A stretch of 64,000 bases of DNA, taken from the NCBI GenBank assembly GCA_025024175.1, contig QCXZ01000001.1, positions 11,656,001 through 11,720,000 on the forward strand. The letters run 5' to 3'. The stretch comes from Rhyzopertha dominica. Its lineage: Eukaryota; Arthropoda; Insecta; Coleoptera; Bostrichidae. The notes below the pieces were generated by a model, which worked only from the letters and a program-made list of their open reading frames with translations, did not search any database and was not told the DNA's origin. Positions 35,543 to 47,010 of this stretch are shown in pieces. Within the stretch, counting starts at the first letter, position 1; every line of letters starts with the position of its first letter. The position numbers were made by a program, and so were the translations under genes.

Positions 35543-36289
35543 ATAGTGCATACGTACCTATGTATTAAATATATTTATTGTATAATGTTGTTTCGCATTT
35601 CTTTTTCATTTGCCTTCAATTTCTGGTAGTAACTTGACAACCCACTCGAATGTGTGATTTATTAGTTTTGTTTCTCTTGTTTGTACTTAGTAATTGTAAT
35701 TAGTTCTCTTTATTGTACAGTCTTATTGTTTCTTCTAAGTATGTTTTCTTTTTTATTCATTTTTTGGTTCCGATAGTAATTTGACAACTCATATGTATGC
35801 GTATGTATTATAGTATTTTTTTGTACTACCTACGTTATTTTATTTACTTAATTACACAATAATACTGTTTTCTGTATTTATTTTTCCAAAGTACCACTTT
35901 GCGTGCAAACCAAAAAAATTTCATTTACACCGTCTCTGGTATAGGATGGTCAGCACGATCTGAGGCTGGCGCCAACGCGTCTCATCCCCACCGCTCGCCA
36001 TCATTTATCTGTTTTGCAGTAATTTTATGTGTATTCTTTTAGACTAAAAGTTTGGTTTCAAAATAAAGAAATATGTTATGTTGTGAGAGCCTACTGTGCT
36101 TTCAAATAAAAGTTAACGCATTTAACTCAATTATATACTAATATTATTATGTAATATCAGGTGTGTTTTGCTGTTTTTCCGAATATTGAGCCCATACAGA
36201 CTTAACATTTAACAAACACTTGTTTATTGGAAAAAAACTGCCCCTAAAGCGTAGGAAATAGCTAAGCTATATTGTTTGTAACAAAAACT

Positions 36290-36475
36290 CTTTACATAAA
36301 CACATCTACTGAGAAACTTATTACGTGTGGCGTGCCTCAAGGCGCTTTATTGGGGTCTACTTTATTCTACTCGATGTATGTATATGCAATGCATATGCTG
36401 ATGACAGGCAGATCCAGTGTGCATTTCAAAAAGTGTTTTGTATACACCAACGTTGCGAACTGGGATCGGGGATAG
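36290..36475 (+). pseudogene. LINE reverse transcriptase fragment
   Basis: The frame from about 36290 reads KLITCGVPQGALLGSTLF, the RT motif preceding the catalytic box in jockey/CR1-type LINEs. A +1 frame directly downstream (about 36385-36420) reads AYADDRQIQ, with the YADD catalytic box. A frameshift separates them, and nothing recognisable of the RT remains on either side. The fragment starts about 270 bp beyond the DDE transposon end. Confidence 0.75.
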
Positions 36476-37925
36476 TATTTATGGTACTTTAAGGAAATAA
36501 AAAGTCCAGGTGCTAAAGAATTACGATATAACAATCATATGGTGTGTAACAAAAGAGTTATTCGACAATCCGTCAACTATGAACTATCGTTATAGCTTAT
36601 ACGGTCCCAACGCGAATGTTAATCCATCATTTGCAAATATTTCTTCTATTTGCCTATGAATTTAAAAATGTTCCTCATTTGTACAGAAGTTAATCTCTTC
36701 AGGCTGACTGAGCATGACACATAAACATGACTTGAACGCAGCACGAGCCATGATATATTTTTTAAAGGTCCACCCTATCTAGATAACTACTGTTCTCCTC
36801 AATTACCTTGTCGTTCCATGCACTCAATCGTTTTCATGTACGTTCCGGATCATGTAAAAGCCAGTACGTTAATTTTTTAAATATATTTGAGTAAAAAATA
36901 AAAGCTTCTAATATTTAACAACCTTTCAGTTTTATTTTATTACACTGTAAAAGAAATTAGTATTTTGCCTTTGTCTCTTTTCACCCTTATTACTCCTTGT
37001 GTATTGCTCTTTATGTTGCTGTGATATACTCGTAGCTGCTGCAGAGCTAAGACCGCGAATCAGGTTACTACCTTCTTGGCGCCTTTAGTAGTAAAGACTA
37101 AGCCTAGAATGAATAGTTCTCGTGTATATACTTCTTAACTTCTTATATCAATTGATGCCTTGCAAAAATAAGCGTATTATTAATTACTAACAATCGTTAT
37201 TGCTTGATAAAAAGTTCGTTGTTCCTAAAATCATTTTTCAAAAGTAGCACCTTATTACTCCCTGGAACACTCCTCACTCTGCCGGAAATAATGCCATCTA
37301 ATAATGACCTAAGTTTCGCTTTTGTCTGATTTCCAGTTTGAAATGCAGATTTCCATGAGATAACGAGGTTTCACTGGATGCTTTAATTATGACCTGCCCG
37401 AGATTCGAATAAAACCTTGGTCATGATCGCCTAGGGATGAGGATGGTGGGATTCTGTAATTGGGACGAGTTGTTATATATTATGGATACAGGGAAAGGCA
37501 ACATTTTACAATTATCCTCCATTAATAATTACCAAGTATTTGGATATAAAAAGGTCTACGCTTTGTAAGCACAACATAAGAATTTCACATTGCAATAGCT
37601 TTGCAACTACTACTAATACAATTAATAGATAATACAATACACAATATCGATACAATGATAATCATTAAGCACCAGTAGTTTATTTACAATAGATACAGGT
37701 TATATATGATAATCTAACTATGCATGCCAAACAATGCACAAATTAACTAATCAAAAGGACATCGCTAACTAAGTGCTGAAAACTGATAACTGCAAACAAG
37801 TGCGAAGCTTTATTTAACAAGAATTTGCTTTTGCCGATTTCGCATGACATGAATTTAGGTAGTACGAGTACTTTTTACAAGTCAAACAGTTATAGTCTCT
37901 GTGTATTAATGTCATCAACATGCAT
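36476..37925. other. No gene recognised
   Basis: AT-rich unique sequence with no domain-bearing frame. Confidence 0.45.
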
Positions 37926-37995
37926 GTTTAAGCTATGCTGTCTGCACCGTAACCAACTGCAGATAGATCTACTTCGCTATCATTATCAGTGCTGC
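37926..37995 (-). repeat. 351-bp repeat family, 70-bp fragment
   Basis: Contains GCTATGCTGTCTGCACCG, CCAACTGCAGATAGATCTA and TTCGCTATCATTATCAGTG, the reverse complement of the stem region of the unit. Confidence 0.8.
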
Positions 37996-38954
37996 CACGC
38001 TCCGCGGTAGGGTTTCGGTAGATTGGAGTACCTAAGTTTGGTAGGTTTCGGTAGATGTCGTAAATGAACTTGGAGGGGGAAGGAAAGCCTTTACTGATAA
38101 TTATCTATAATAAATAAATTGTACTACCATAGATTTATTTAACTGTTGTTAAATGAAGTCAAAAGAGTGTTATCTCATACTCCTGATATCTCCAGCTAAA
38201 TATAATGAGACGGCTCGGCGGCTGATTTAATCCTTTCAAATGAAGCACATTGCTGATAGAGGCAAAAAAAGTTAAAGCTATCTTGATTTCTACTATTTCG
38301 TTTGTAATAACAAAGTTATTTGTCCATACGGGGTATCTACCTCTTTTACTGTACTAGAGTGATTTGTTACAACCTAAATATGTAGTTTTTTTGCGCGATT
38401 AATTTCTTATCGAGGTAGCTTTTTAGGTTGTTTAGAATGTGTCCAAATTGAGAGGTTGTCAAAGAAACAATTGTTGATCGTGCAAATTTATCTCAATGCT
38501 TGTAAGCTCACAGAGACCGTGCTACGGTTGACAAAACCGTCTAAATAATTAGGCGAACTATGGGTTGATTACGCACTTCGATTATGCTTATTATTGTGGT
38601 TCTTTTCCTGTTGAGTAAGGTGTGAAAGAAAATACAAATACCTCGATTCGGCATTGCGTGAAATGCCTAAACCTTTAGCCGCCCACGTTATGGAAAAGAT
38701 TAGATAAAGATTTAGATATAAGGCTTTTAAGATCCAGATCGTATGAGAATTGAGTGACCATCAATTGCGTTTTCTGTTTCAACGCATGATCTTTTAAAAT
38801 TGAAAATGCCCTTCCCGTAAAGTATGTTTCTGGATCAAAGTCGTTGTGGGCAATGTAGTTTTCAGTATTCTTATCGTACCTATTTATATTGTGTCCATTC
38901 AGGTATTTTTCCTGTACGGAATGCAGATTATTTTAGTATTATGCAAGGTTTCTA
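37996..38954. other. No gene recognised
   Basis: It begins with a short duplicated GGTTTCGGTAGAT word (38012-38055). No domain-bearing frame. Confidence 0.4.
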
Positions 38955-39316
38955 CAGCGTTTCTATAAATGATTTATGCATCGAGGGCGCTTATGGAAAT
39001 TATCGAATAAATCAATTTGCCGCCTCTCAGGAAGGTGAACACAACTATTGCTCACTTGTCATTTGATTGTTGAATTATTTGATATATATTAATATGAGAA
39101 AATTCCTGGGAGTGTGTATTTTCAACATATTATGCAGTATTTTGTGCAATAATCAACTTTAAGGTTGCAGAAAGCAAGTTGTGGAGTGAAATTGATCTGT
39201 AACCCTCACTACTATCGCCGTGCATATTGTAGCTTGGCAGCAGTTACAAAAAGGCGGCACAGAGAATTCAGAAATCAACGCCGCCCGCGTTGCATGAATC
39301 ATTTATAGAAACCCTG
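38955..39316 (-). mobile_element. MITE family A, 362-bp copy
   Basis: It starts CAGCGTTTCTATAAATGATT after TA and ends ATCATTTATAGAAACCCTG. The interior carries family A marks in reverse order (AATCAATTTGCCGCCTCTC, then AAAAAGGCGGCA, then ACGCCGCCCGCGTTG). Together with the next copy it forms a head-to-head pair. Confidence 0.85.
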
Positions 39317-39587
39317 TGTAAATGATTCACACAACGCGGGTGGCGTGATTTCTGAATTCTTTGTGACGCCTTTTTGTAATTGCTGCCAAGCTACAATATG
39401 CACGGCGATAGCAAGGGGTGATAAAAAGAAAGAATATATTGAAAATACACACTCCAAGGCGTTTTCTCATATTAAAATATATCAAATAATTAAAAAATCG
39501 ACAGATGACAAGTATGCAAGCAGCAAATTGATTTAATCGATGATAACCATAATGCCCTGGATGCATGAATCATTTATAGAAACCCTG
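39317..39587 (+). mobile_element. MITE family A, second copy abutting the first
   Basis: It begins TGTAAATGATTCACACAACGC immediately after the CCCTG end of the previous copy, lacking the first bases of its own TIR, and ends ATCATTTATAGAAACCCTG. Orientation is opposite to the previous copy. Confidence 0.8.
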
Positions 39588-41764
39588 CATAACAATTTCA
39601 GGGCGCTTAATCACATCAGTTTATCTCAAACGGAATTTCTAACTTCTCAGCTTGTTTGTATCCACTTCATTCAGCGTCATTCAAATTATGCGACCCCTAA
39701 AATATCGGCAAGCTGTTAAATCCAACGGAGCCCATTTGGAACTCAAGTGAACTAAAAACGATTTGTGTTCGCTCCTGCACCCCTGACAAAACATCACACC
39801 GTAATGATGGAACAAATGAAAATCGCACCCAGTTGTCACGTTCCCGTCATTACGCCGTTCTCCCGCAAGTAGTCTTCCGTGCTCACCCCCATCATCCACT
39901 GCTGGAGTGTCTGCAGTAATACTTGGAACCGAACACGTTCCTCTCCATTGCCTACTCGGCGTATTTTGCAGAACAAGGGAGGCGGAGGCGACAAACTTCA
40001 GTACAGCTGAATGTGAAATGTTTGTCAGTCCATGGTTGCCAGATTACATGACCAAATCAAAAATTGGTATGGTTCTATACCATCTTTTATTGTTACGTAA
40101 AGACAGTTCGGTTATAGAATCGGTGCAACAATTGTTTTTATTGCGAATATGTATCAATGTATATACAGAATGAATTGGATAAGTCTAGTACTTTTGAACA
40201 TTTCTTTGGTCTTAGGAATATAGAGGCGCCTAGGTAGCTGATCTTTTAATTATGCTTGCCATACACTAAGCTTTTTAAAAGAACAATTTATAAGCCTGGT
40301 GCTATATCTTCTAAACGCCTCAACTAAATTTAAGGAACTAGGGTTCATTTTCTAAGGAGTTTCAAGGAGTAAATTGTACCAAAATTAGTTTTTATAAATA
40401 ACTGCAGAGGGTGCCATTCCAAAAATTGTCATACTTCTCTTGGTTTAAAAGTGGGGCAGTATATTTTTTTCACGTTGTTTTGTAGGCTATTACGTAAGAG
40501 GGTGGTCAAAACCCGAGACTCGAGTGTAATTTTTCGTTTTGATGTTATTGCCAAAACTGTGTACAAAAGACACAAAAATGAAAAAAAAAGAATTTTCTCC
40601 TTGCTTTCTAAAGAAAAACAGGATAATATAATATACTCGTTTTAAATTTATTTTGTAGGTTATTATGTGAGAACAACTGGTAAAAACCTTAGATTGATAG
40701 CTTTTCTCGGTTTGAAGTTATTGTCAAAATAGTACACGCAAACCACACAAAATTACAATTTGTTTTGTAGAATATTACTGAATAGAAACTACTGTCTAAA
40801 CTTAAAGTTTATAGTTACTAGTTATTAGGGAATTTGTATACACACCACATACAATTGTAAACGTTTGAAATCTATTCACTGGATATAGCTTTTTTTCAAG
40901 CTCTACATTTTATGTTTAATGTTTAACGGTTAAAATTCTCTTATCGTTTATCATTCGAATATGTTTAATTTAAAATAAAAGGCGATACAAAAGAAACTGT
41001 TAAACTGTTAAAAATAAATGTCATTTACAAATTAAGAAGAAATGCGATTATACCAAAGTAAAATCTATTTTCAAGTAATTGTCGCCTTTGTAGCAAATAC
41101 AGTTTTATGTGAATATTTATCTATTGATACCATTCATATTAATTTAAATAAAAGTATGCTTCTTCATTTGTAAACGGCATTTTTTTACAGATTGATAATT
41201 ATTGCTAAAAGTTACAGTTAATAACTACCAAATACAGTGAATGTAGTTGAATCATTAACATTTGTAAAACTCTGAAGATGACAGTAATAAGTATCTAATT
41301 TACACCACTAAAAATACATTGTTAATCTTAAAATAATAATATCTTGTGAATAAGTTAAAGTAATTGTTAATTATACTAGTCACTGGAAATGCAAATTGAA
41401 CTGATTTGTTATTAGACAACATTGCTCGGTTATGCGTTGTTTGTATGCTATTTTTGAAATAATTACAAAACGAAAAAAGCTATCAACTTCAGGCTTTTAC
41501 TATTTTTTTCCTAAATAATACCCTACAAATAAATAAAAGCTTACGAGCAGCTTTGAACCAGAGTTCAGTACGATAATAATATCAGGGGCATTTATGAAAT
41601 AATGGAACGGAAACAAGAGAATACATTTATGTTGAGACAGAATGGCGTCATGTGAGTACCTTTCGTAGATTTAGTTTTGTTGTGAATTTTTAGTATTATA
41701 GGTATTCCTGTTTTAAACACTTGATTTAATTGAGTATTTTCCAAGTAGATTTAATAATGAAAAG
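39588..41764. other. No gene recognised
   Basis: 39680-40060 is less AT-rich and has open frames of 72 codons (-) and 88 codons (+) without known domains. 40240-41760 is AT-rich. No repeat match. Confidence 0.4.
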
Positions 41765-42339
41765 GTAGGTGGCTTTGTCATTGTGTCAGTTCATGGCTGA
41801 CAGATGGCATTGACATCTATTTTTCTACTAACATCATACCAAGCCTTTGGTATATAGACAAAACCAGTTCTATGCCGCGCTGTCTGTATTAGATTTAAAC
41901 TACACTGATGAGCAGTAATGACAGCGAAATATATCTCTCTGTAATTGGTTGCAGTGCAGACAGTATAGCATAGACATGCATTTTTATGTATGTCGGTTCT
42001 TGCGCGTCAGCAGAAAGTGCCGTGAGGGCCTGCTATCAGGTTGATGTATGGAGCTGCATGCCAACTTGCCAGATTACAGGTGACTTCCTTTAAGAAGTAG
42101 TACTCATTAAGGCAGCTAGGTGGCTTTGTCATTGTGTCAGTTCATTGCTGATAGATGGCATTGCTATTTATTTTTCTACTAACATCATACCAAGCCTTTG
42201 ATATATGGGCAAAACCAGGTTCTATACCGTGCTGTCTGCATTAGACCTAAATTACACTGATAAGCTGTAATTACAGCGAAATCTCTCTCTGTAATTGGTT
42301 GCAGTGCAGACAGCATAGCATAGACATGCATTTTAATGT
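41765..42339 (+). repeat. 351-bp repeat family, tandem array of about 1.6 units
   Basis: GGCTTTGTCATTGTGTCAG occurs at 41771 and 42122, exactly 351 bases apart, and the sequence between is collinear. Each unit carries an imperfect copy of the stem pair with the TGTCTG and GTGCAGACAG words, and the array stops right after GACATGCATTTTAA. The 89-codon minus frame over it is a shadow. Confidence 0.92.
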
Positions 42340-42796
42340 CAATAAAATATTTATACATAAAGAATATTACCCTCAATAAATTATGGCTAGAACTTGCGGA
42401 AACCGGTCCAGTAGCATTGATAGTGCCAGTAACACAGAGAGAAGTCTCTTCCATTTAAAGAATTATGGCGTATTCAACAATAACTATAAAAAGGGATCAC
42501 TTCTATCACCCTCACTAACTTTCAAAATGTCTCCAGTTGCAAATAAGGAATGACTACAGGTCAAAATAGCTCTGTTTTAGTCTATGAATCTAAAAATACC
42601 CATGCTTCGCCTAAATGAAAAACCTGTTCGCCCTCGTCAAAAAAAAACCTCTAAAATGCCAACAAATAGAAGAAAAGGTAATTTTTATAACGAAAAGATA
42701 TAAGTAACCGCAACCATCGCAGTTTCCAAAGCAACTATCATCTTTAGCTGGAAACATTTTAAAACCACAAAATGAAAAATTCTACCTAAAAAGGTC

Positions 42797-42866
42797 TTAA
42801 TGGATACTACTTCCTAAAAGAAGTGCCCTGTAATCTGACAAGTTGGCATGCACCTGCAATACATAA
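42797..42866 (-). repeat. 351-bp repeat family, inverted fragment
   Basis: ACTACTTCCTAAAAGAAGTG, CCTGTAATCTGACAAGTTGG and CATGCACCTGCA match the mid-part of the unit on the minus strand, opposite to the array about 460 bp upstream. Confidence 0.8.
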
Positions 42867-44161
42867 ACCTATGTACACGGCTTAGACTAATTATTGTTGA
42901 TGCTGCTTATCGACTGTTGTAGTGCTACTTGCAATAGATTTATGTATCAAGTAATGACCTGGTTTATAGCGATAAAAAATATATCATGGTACAAAGAAAA
43001 CATGAAATGCTAAATTGCATTTATGACGTAACGTGATCGAGCGAGACTGCACAACAGTGTTTTGTTTATCTAGGTTATCTACTTATAAAATAAAGTGAAA
43101 ATAAATGTGCTGGTGGTGCAAACAATGTTTTCATCTTTCTTTGTCTTTTTTGGAGTACAATATGAACTTCATGAGTTTTAATAAATATTTGGTGTGATAA
43201 TGTTTGCGTTCATTTACACAGTTTTTAAGAATAAAATGCTACTTGCAGTTCATTTTAATAATCATTTTTAAAGGCAAAGTTGTCCTCTTCGAAGTTACTT
43301 TTTTATGGCTGCAGGCTGTGAAATTATGTATTTTTATAGAGACATAAAAAGAAGTAGGGTAAAGAGTAAGGGGAGAAATAATTCACACGATTTCGGATTT
43401 ACGGCACTACCAAAATGTAAGCAGGTACTGCGTTTACAGCGGGGGCTACAATATTTATGTAGGTATTTATAATAAATTAAATTAAAATGCTAAATTAAAT
43501 ACATGGTCCTATTTAGGTGTTATATACCATGTGCCCCGTCAATAATAATTTCGAAGAGTTCCGGTTATACCATGCAGATCAGAGACTAACACAAAATCAT
43601 TACATGTGAATATATATATCTAGTATGCCACATATGTACATACCACTACGATGCTAAGCTTTATGCTATTATGTATTTCAACCTGTAATAACCGGTCTCT
43701 AAACTAACGATACCTAATACTAAAATGTAAATTTAATAAATATAAATAAAATATGAAATTCGTACATTAAAAACACAGTAAAAAAGTTAAGTAAAGAAAT
43801 ATATATGAGATAAAAAGATAAATAAAAATTTTAAATTAAGAAATGCATTATAAAATCATAGATAAGATAATATAAGAACAGATAGCCATGGCTTGAAACG
43901 CAAATAGCAACATCACAAACATTACAATAGGTATATCGGAGCCTGTGACTACTATTGGTAACTGAGGATTGTAAATCTGCAACACTAAGGGTAATACCGT
44001 TTTCCAAAGAACCTACAATTTCTGCGACCTTTTGTAATAATTTTGTTAGGGCTGAAGTTCGTTTTGTAAACCGTGGCAAATATTTTTAGGAAGTAACCAA
44101 CTAGACTAAAGAAATGAAGTAATTGCTGGCAGGTCGTAACTATTGTTCGTATTTTGTGCAA
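42867..44161. other. No gene recognised
   Basis: AT-rich. An 82-codon minus frame (43831-44079) has no recognised domain. Confidence 0.4.
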
Positions 44162-44360
44162 ACTTTAAAGGTTCATTGCGCTAATAGACATCATTTTTGA
44201 AACTTAAAGGTTTCAGTCAGTCAATGGACATCATTGTGGAAATCCAAAGTGTTCAGTTCGCTCATGGACATAATTTTGAAAACCTAAAGTGTTAAGTTTG
44301 CCAAATGGACACCATTGTGCAAACCTAATGGATTCATCGCGCCAATGGACATCATTTTGC
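44162..44360 (+). repeat. Minisatellite, five units of about 40 bp
   Basis: Units begin at about 44162, 44202, 44242, 44282 and 44323. They share an AC(C/T)TAAAG start, a TTCA word, and CCAATGGACATCATTTTG near the end, with about 15-25 percent divergence between neighbours. The period is not a multiple of three in every unit, so no repeat protein is implied. Confidence 0.85.
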
Positions 44361-45940
44361 ATTGAAATGCTCGGAAATTATGACGGTGAAAGAATGCGGC
44401 CCCGCGAAAACTCCTGCCCCGCGCTCTGGGTAAAAAATGGGAGTTTGTCATATACATATAAGAAATCTGTAATAACAATGAGGAAGACATGAACTATTAA
44501 AAAATAAAATATGATACAATAATAATAGCAAAAAACAGGATTAAATGCGAAATACATTCAGACAAGAAGTTATCACATTTAAGCAAGGATTTATACCCGG
44601 TTTTATTAAACCATTGAAAATGAGCAAGCGGTATATCCATGGACTGTTACTTTGTGATAAAAATTTTTGATATAGTTTCAAAAGCTTTGCTGTTTGTAGG
44701 AACGCTTTGTTATTTCTTTTAATTCTGCATATTAAATTATTTGGGAAATCTTTTTGTCCATGTAAAGTATTTTCTAAATGAACAGTTTTAAATTTATTAG
44801 GAACTACTAAAAGAGATTAGGCAAAGAAATAAAAGCAATATTCGCCTAAGCTACGTAGTTTTTTCATTAATGCGTCTTCTATTTATCCTATCACCAAGAA
44901 GAAATAAAGGGTGATATGCAAAACCTTGGAGAGAAATTGTCAAAATTTATAAATCTGTAGGATCTAGATTTTGAAAAACTGAAATTTATTTTATTATTAG
45001 TATGCTGATGAACATTAAGAAAACAATTACACACCATTTTCTAATATAAAACTTCATATAAAAAAATTGAGTGAAAAAAATCATGCAAGTTCCTAATTGT
45101 CATGGGTCTTGCCAAAATTGACACTCAGACAATTTAAGCATGGCAGGTTATATTTCGCTAAATATTTGATTTTTATAAAATCCCTCACATTTTCTTGTGT
45201 AGAAGACGGAAATCACTTAAAACAGAAAAATGTATAGTGAAGATACTTTTTCTTTTTTGTATATGACTAACTCCCAATTCTGGCACAGAGCTGGGGGACT
45301 CGCACTTGCCCAGCCCCAGTGCCACCTCTGCTTCCGAGATAAAGTCAGAATATTCGAATTAATGTCGGAAATTCCGAGTTGAAGCCAGAAATTCAGAGAT
45401 AAAGTCGGAATAATAATAATAATAATAAATATGTATGATGGCCCTTCCACGCCTTCGTACTTAAGACATAAATATTACTTAGGAGAATTGTAGTTGTACT
45501 TGAACCGGTACATCTTTTTTCTCTGTCAATAACAGTGTTTCTTGTTGCTTTCCTTTCGTTCAAGCTAAAGTAGTACAAATGTATTGCCTTATCATAAAAT
45601 AATGTATGTACTATTAGTTATTCAGTGCTGTACTTCAATGTACTTTATTCTTACAGTAAATCTGACAACTGCGGACTATCTTAGTAGCGCATTAGTTGCT
45701 GACAGCTATCACGGCCGGCTGACGTACCTACACTTTAATAGCAAAGTTAATTAAAGCAGTTGGAGGACTACTCTTACCAGGACACTCTTAAAACTTTTGA
45801 AATGCAAATGTGTTTTATAAAACTTTTTAATTGGCTTGCACGGCAATCAATGCAATTTGCCTTTTCAATTTAAATTGGTTTTAAGATGGTTAGGAAATGT
45901 ATATTAAAAGTAATGCATAGGTTTTTCTTTTATTTTACAG
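44361..45940. other. No gene recognised
   Basis: AT-rich. 45330-45430 holds degenerate AAAGTCGGAAT/AATTCCGAGTT words followed by an (AAT)n run at about 45411-45429. Confidence 0.4.
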
Positions 45941-45964
45941 ACAATCCGAGCAGTTTCATCTGAG
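45941..45964 (+). other. Candidate 24-nt micro-exon of a host gene
   Basis: Immediately upstream is a textbook 3' splice site (a pyrimidine-rich run ending TTTTATTTTACAG). Immediately downstream is a strong 5' splice site (GAG then GTAAGTAAAT). The 24 bases between are a multiple of three and open in two frames; the zero frame reads TIRAVSSE. Eight-codon cassette exons of this sort are known in insect neural and developmental genes. I do not recognise the peptide and see no neighbouring exon, so the host gene is unknown. Confidence 0.35.
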
Positions 45965-46031
45965 GTAAGTAAATGTTCTGCGTATTCTTTTCTATCCTAT
46001 ATGTCGAACAAAAAATGTTTGTGAATTATTG

Positions 46032-46199
46032 ACTGCCAGATCACGGTATAGAAACATAATTGACTTTAATAAAACAACATTTTCACATAGAGAAAGATAT
46101 TATTACAAACATCTAATAAAAGAAGCTATAGAAATTTCTAGGAATACTAATAATTTCAATAGGGATTGTGGAAATTATGAGTTGAGTGACATTTGGTAG
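46032..46199 (+). pseudogene. Penelope-like element, C-terminal end of the ORF
   Basis: From 46050 one frame reads IIDFNKTTF, then RERYYYKHLIKEAIEI and NNFNRDCGNYELSDIW with a stop directly after the tryptophan (46197-46199). This is the characteristic end of PLE polyproteins after the GIY-YIG endonuclease: an FN-x-T strand, a KEAIEI helix, the NNFNRD motif and a terminal W. A shifted frame just upstream gives LPDHGIET, the preceding block, so there is a frameshift near 46050. Its strand is opposite to the RT fragment at 46.4-47.0 kb. Confidence 0.75.
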
Positions 46200-46394
46200 C
46201 CTTTTTTTTAGTTATGTTTTGACAAGTAGTTCGCGTATATCTAGTAGGTAGTTGGTAGTTGCTTTCTTGTCGGTAGGTTTAAATTTAATCAGGTTGGCAC
46301 ATTGTTTCTGTAACGCCTCGCTTCCTTGGTGTTTCGATTATTTACATTAAAACATATTTTTATTATTATGGAATCATCAAAAAACAATTTCATC

Positions 46395-47010
46395 TAAGCT
46401 TATTGAGGATTAATGAAGTTTTGAAGCACAAACTGAAACAACTTTCAACTTCTTTGGTGAACCGAATGTTTGACTGACTGTTGTTAAGGTGTTCCCAGAA
46501 CTCCCGTAATTTATCTTTTTCCTGAAACCAAATGATAAATGTATCATACCAATGTGTTGGTTTATAATGGATAATGGTTTCTTCTCGAAACGTTCCATAT
46601 GGGCTACTAGGCGCTGAGCGAACTTTTCAACGCTACTTTTGGTTAATAAACAGAAAGTAGCTTGGATTCAGACAGTGCTTAAACAGGACCACCTCTTCTC
46701 TGGAAAACACGACGTCGAAGCTGTCCACGATGTCGGCGTTTTTTATTTGGACAGTGTTTAGAATATCGATAATATGTCTGGAGTTGCGTATATGGTGTCC
46801 GATGTTTCCTACGTGCGGTTTCAGCAGGGTCGTCAACTGTTTTGCTAGTTTGTATGTCGAGAACCGATTGTACTCACAATTGGTTGCTGATGCACTTCAG
46901 TTTTTTGTGTATCTTTGGAAGTCTATAGAGCCGTGATGGTCGGCTGTCGGATGGTTGTAGTAGTTTATTAACAGTTGCTTCAATGTGGATTACGTCAACA
47001 GCCTGATGGT
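46395..47010 (-). pseudogene. Penelope-like element reverse transcriptase, degraded
   Basis: Ordered RT pieces on the minus strand: LYRLPKIHK (about 46905-46930), PIVSTIGS (about 46870), then a frame at 46633-46836 with KPHVGNIGHHIRNSRHIIDIL and ADIVDSFDVVF. After a gap come DTFIIWFQEKDKLREFWEHL and NIRFTKEVES (about 46440-46570). These match the conserved order in PLE reverse transcriptases. The catalytic box normally read as YxDDTFIIW is altered to WYDTFIIW. The central part between SFDV and the catalytic box is mostly deleted. Stops and frameshifts make it non-functional. Confidence 0.8.

Larger units (their letters stand above)
33357..36019 (+). mobile_element. DDE (IS630/Tc1-like) transposon, 2.66 kb, carrying a nested element
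   Basis: Terminal inverted repeats of 34 bp at 33357-33390 and 35986-36019 match at all but two positions; they begin CTGCAAAACAGAT and contain ATGATGGCGAGCGG. TA flanks both ends (33355-33356 and 36020-36021). It encodes one transposase on the plus strand. Removing the nested hAT-like insert and one target duplicate (803 bp) leaves 1,860 bp, a normal size for such elements. Confidence 0.95.

Noticed and set aside
39601..40173. Frames of 72 (-) and 88 (+) codons in a less AT-rich stretch as a possible host exon
   Set aside because: No matching splice sites at frame edges and no recognised domain.
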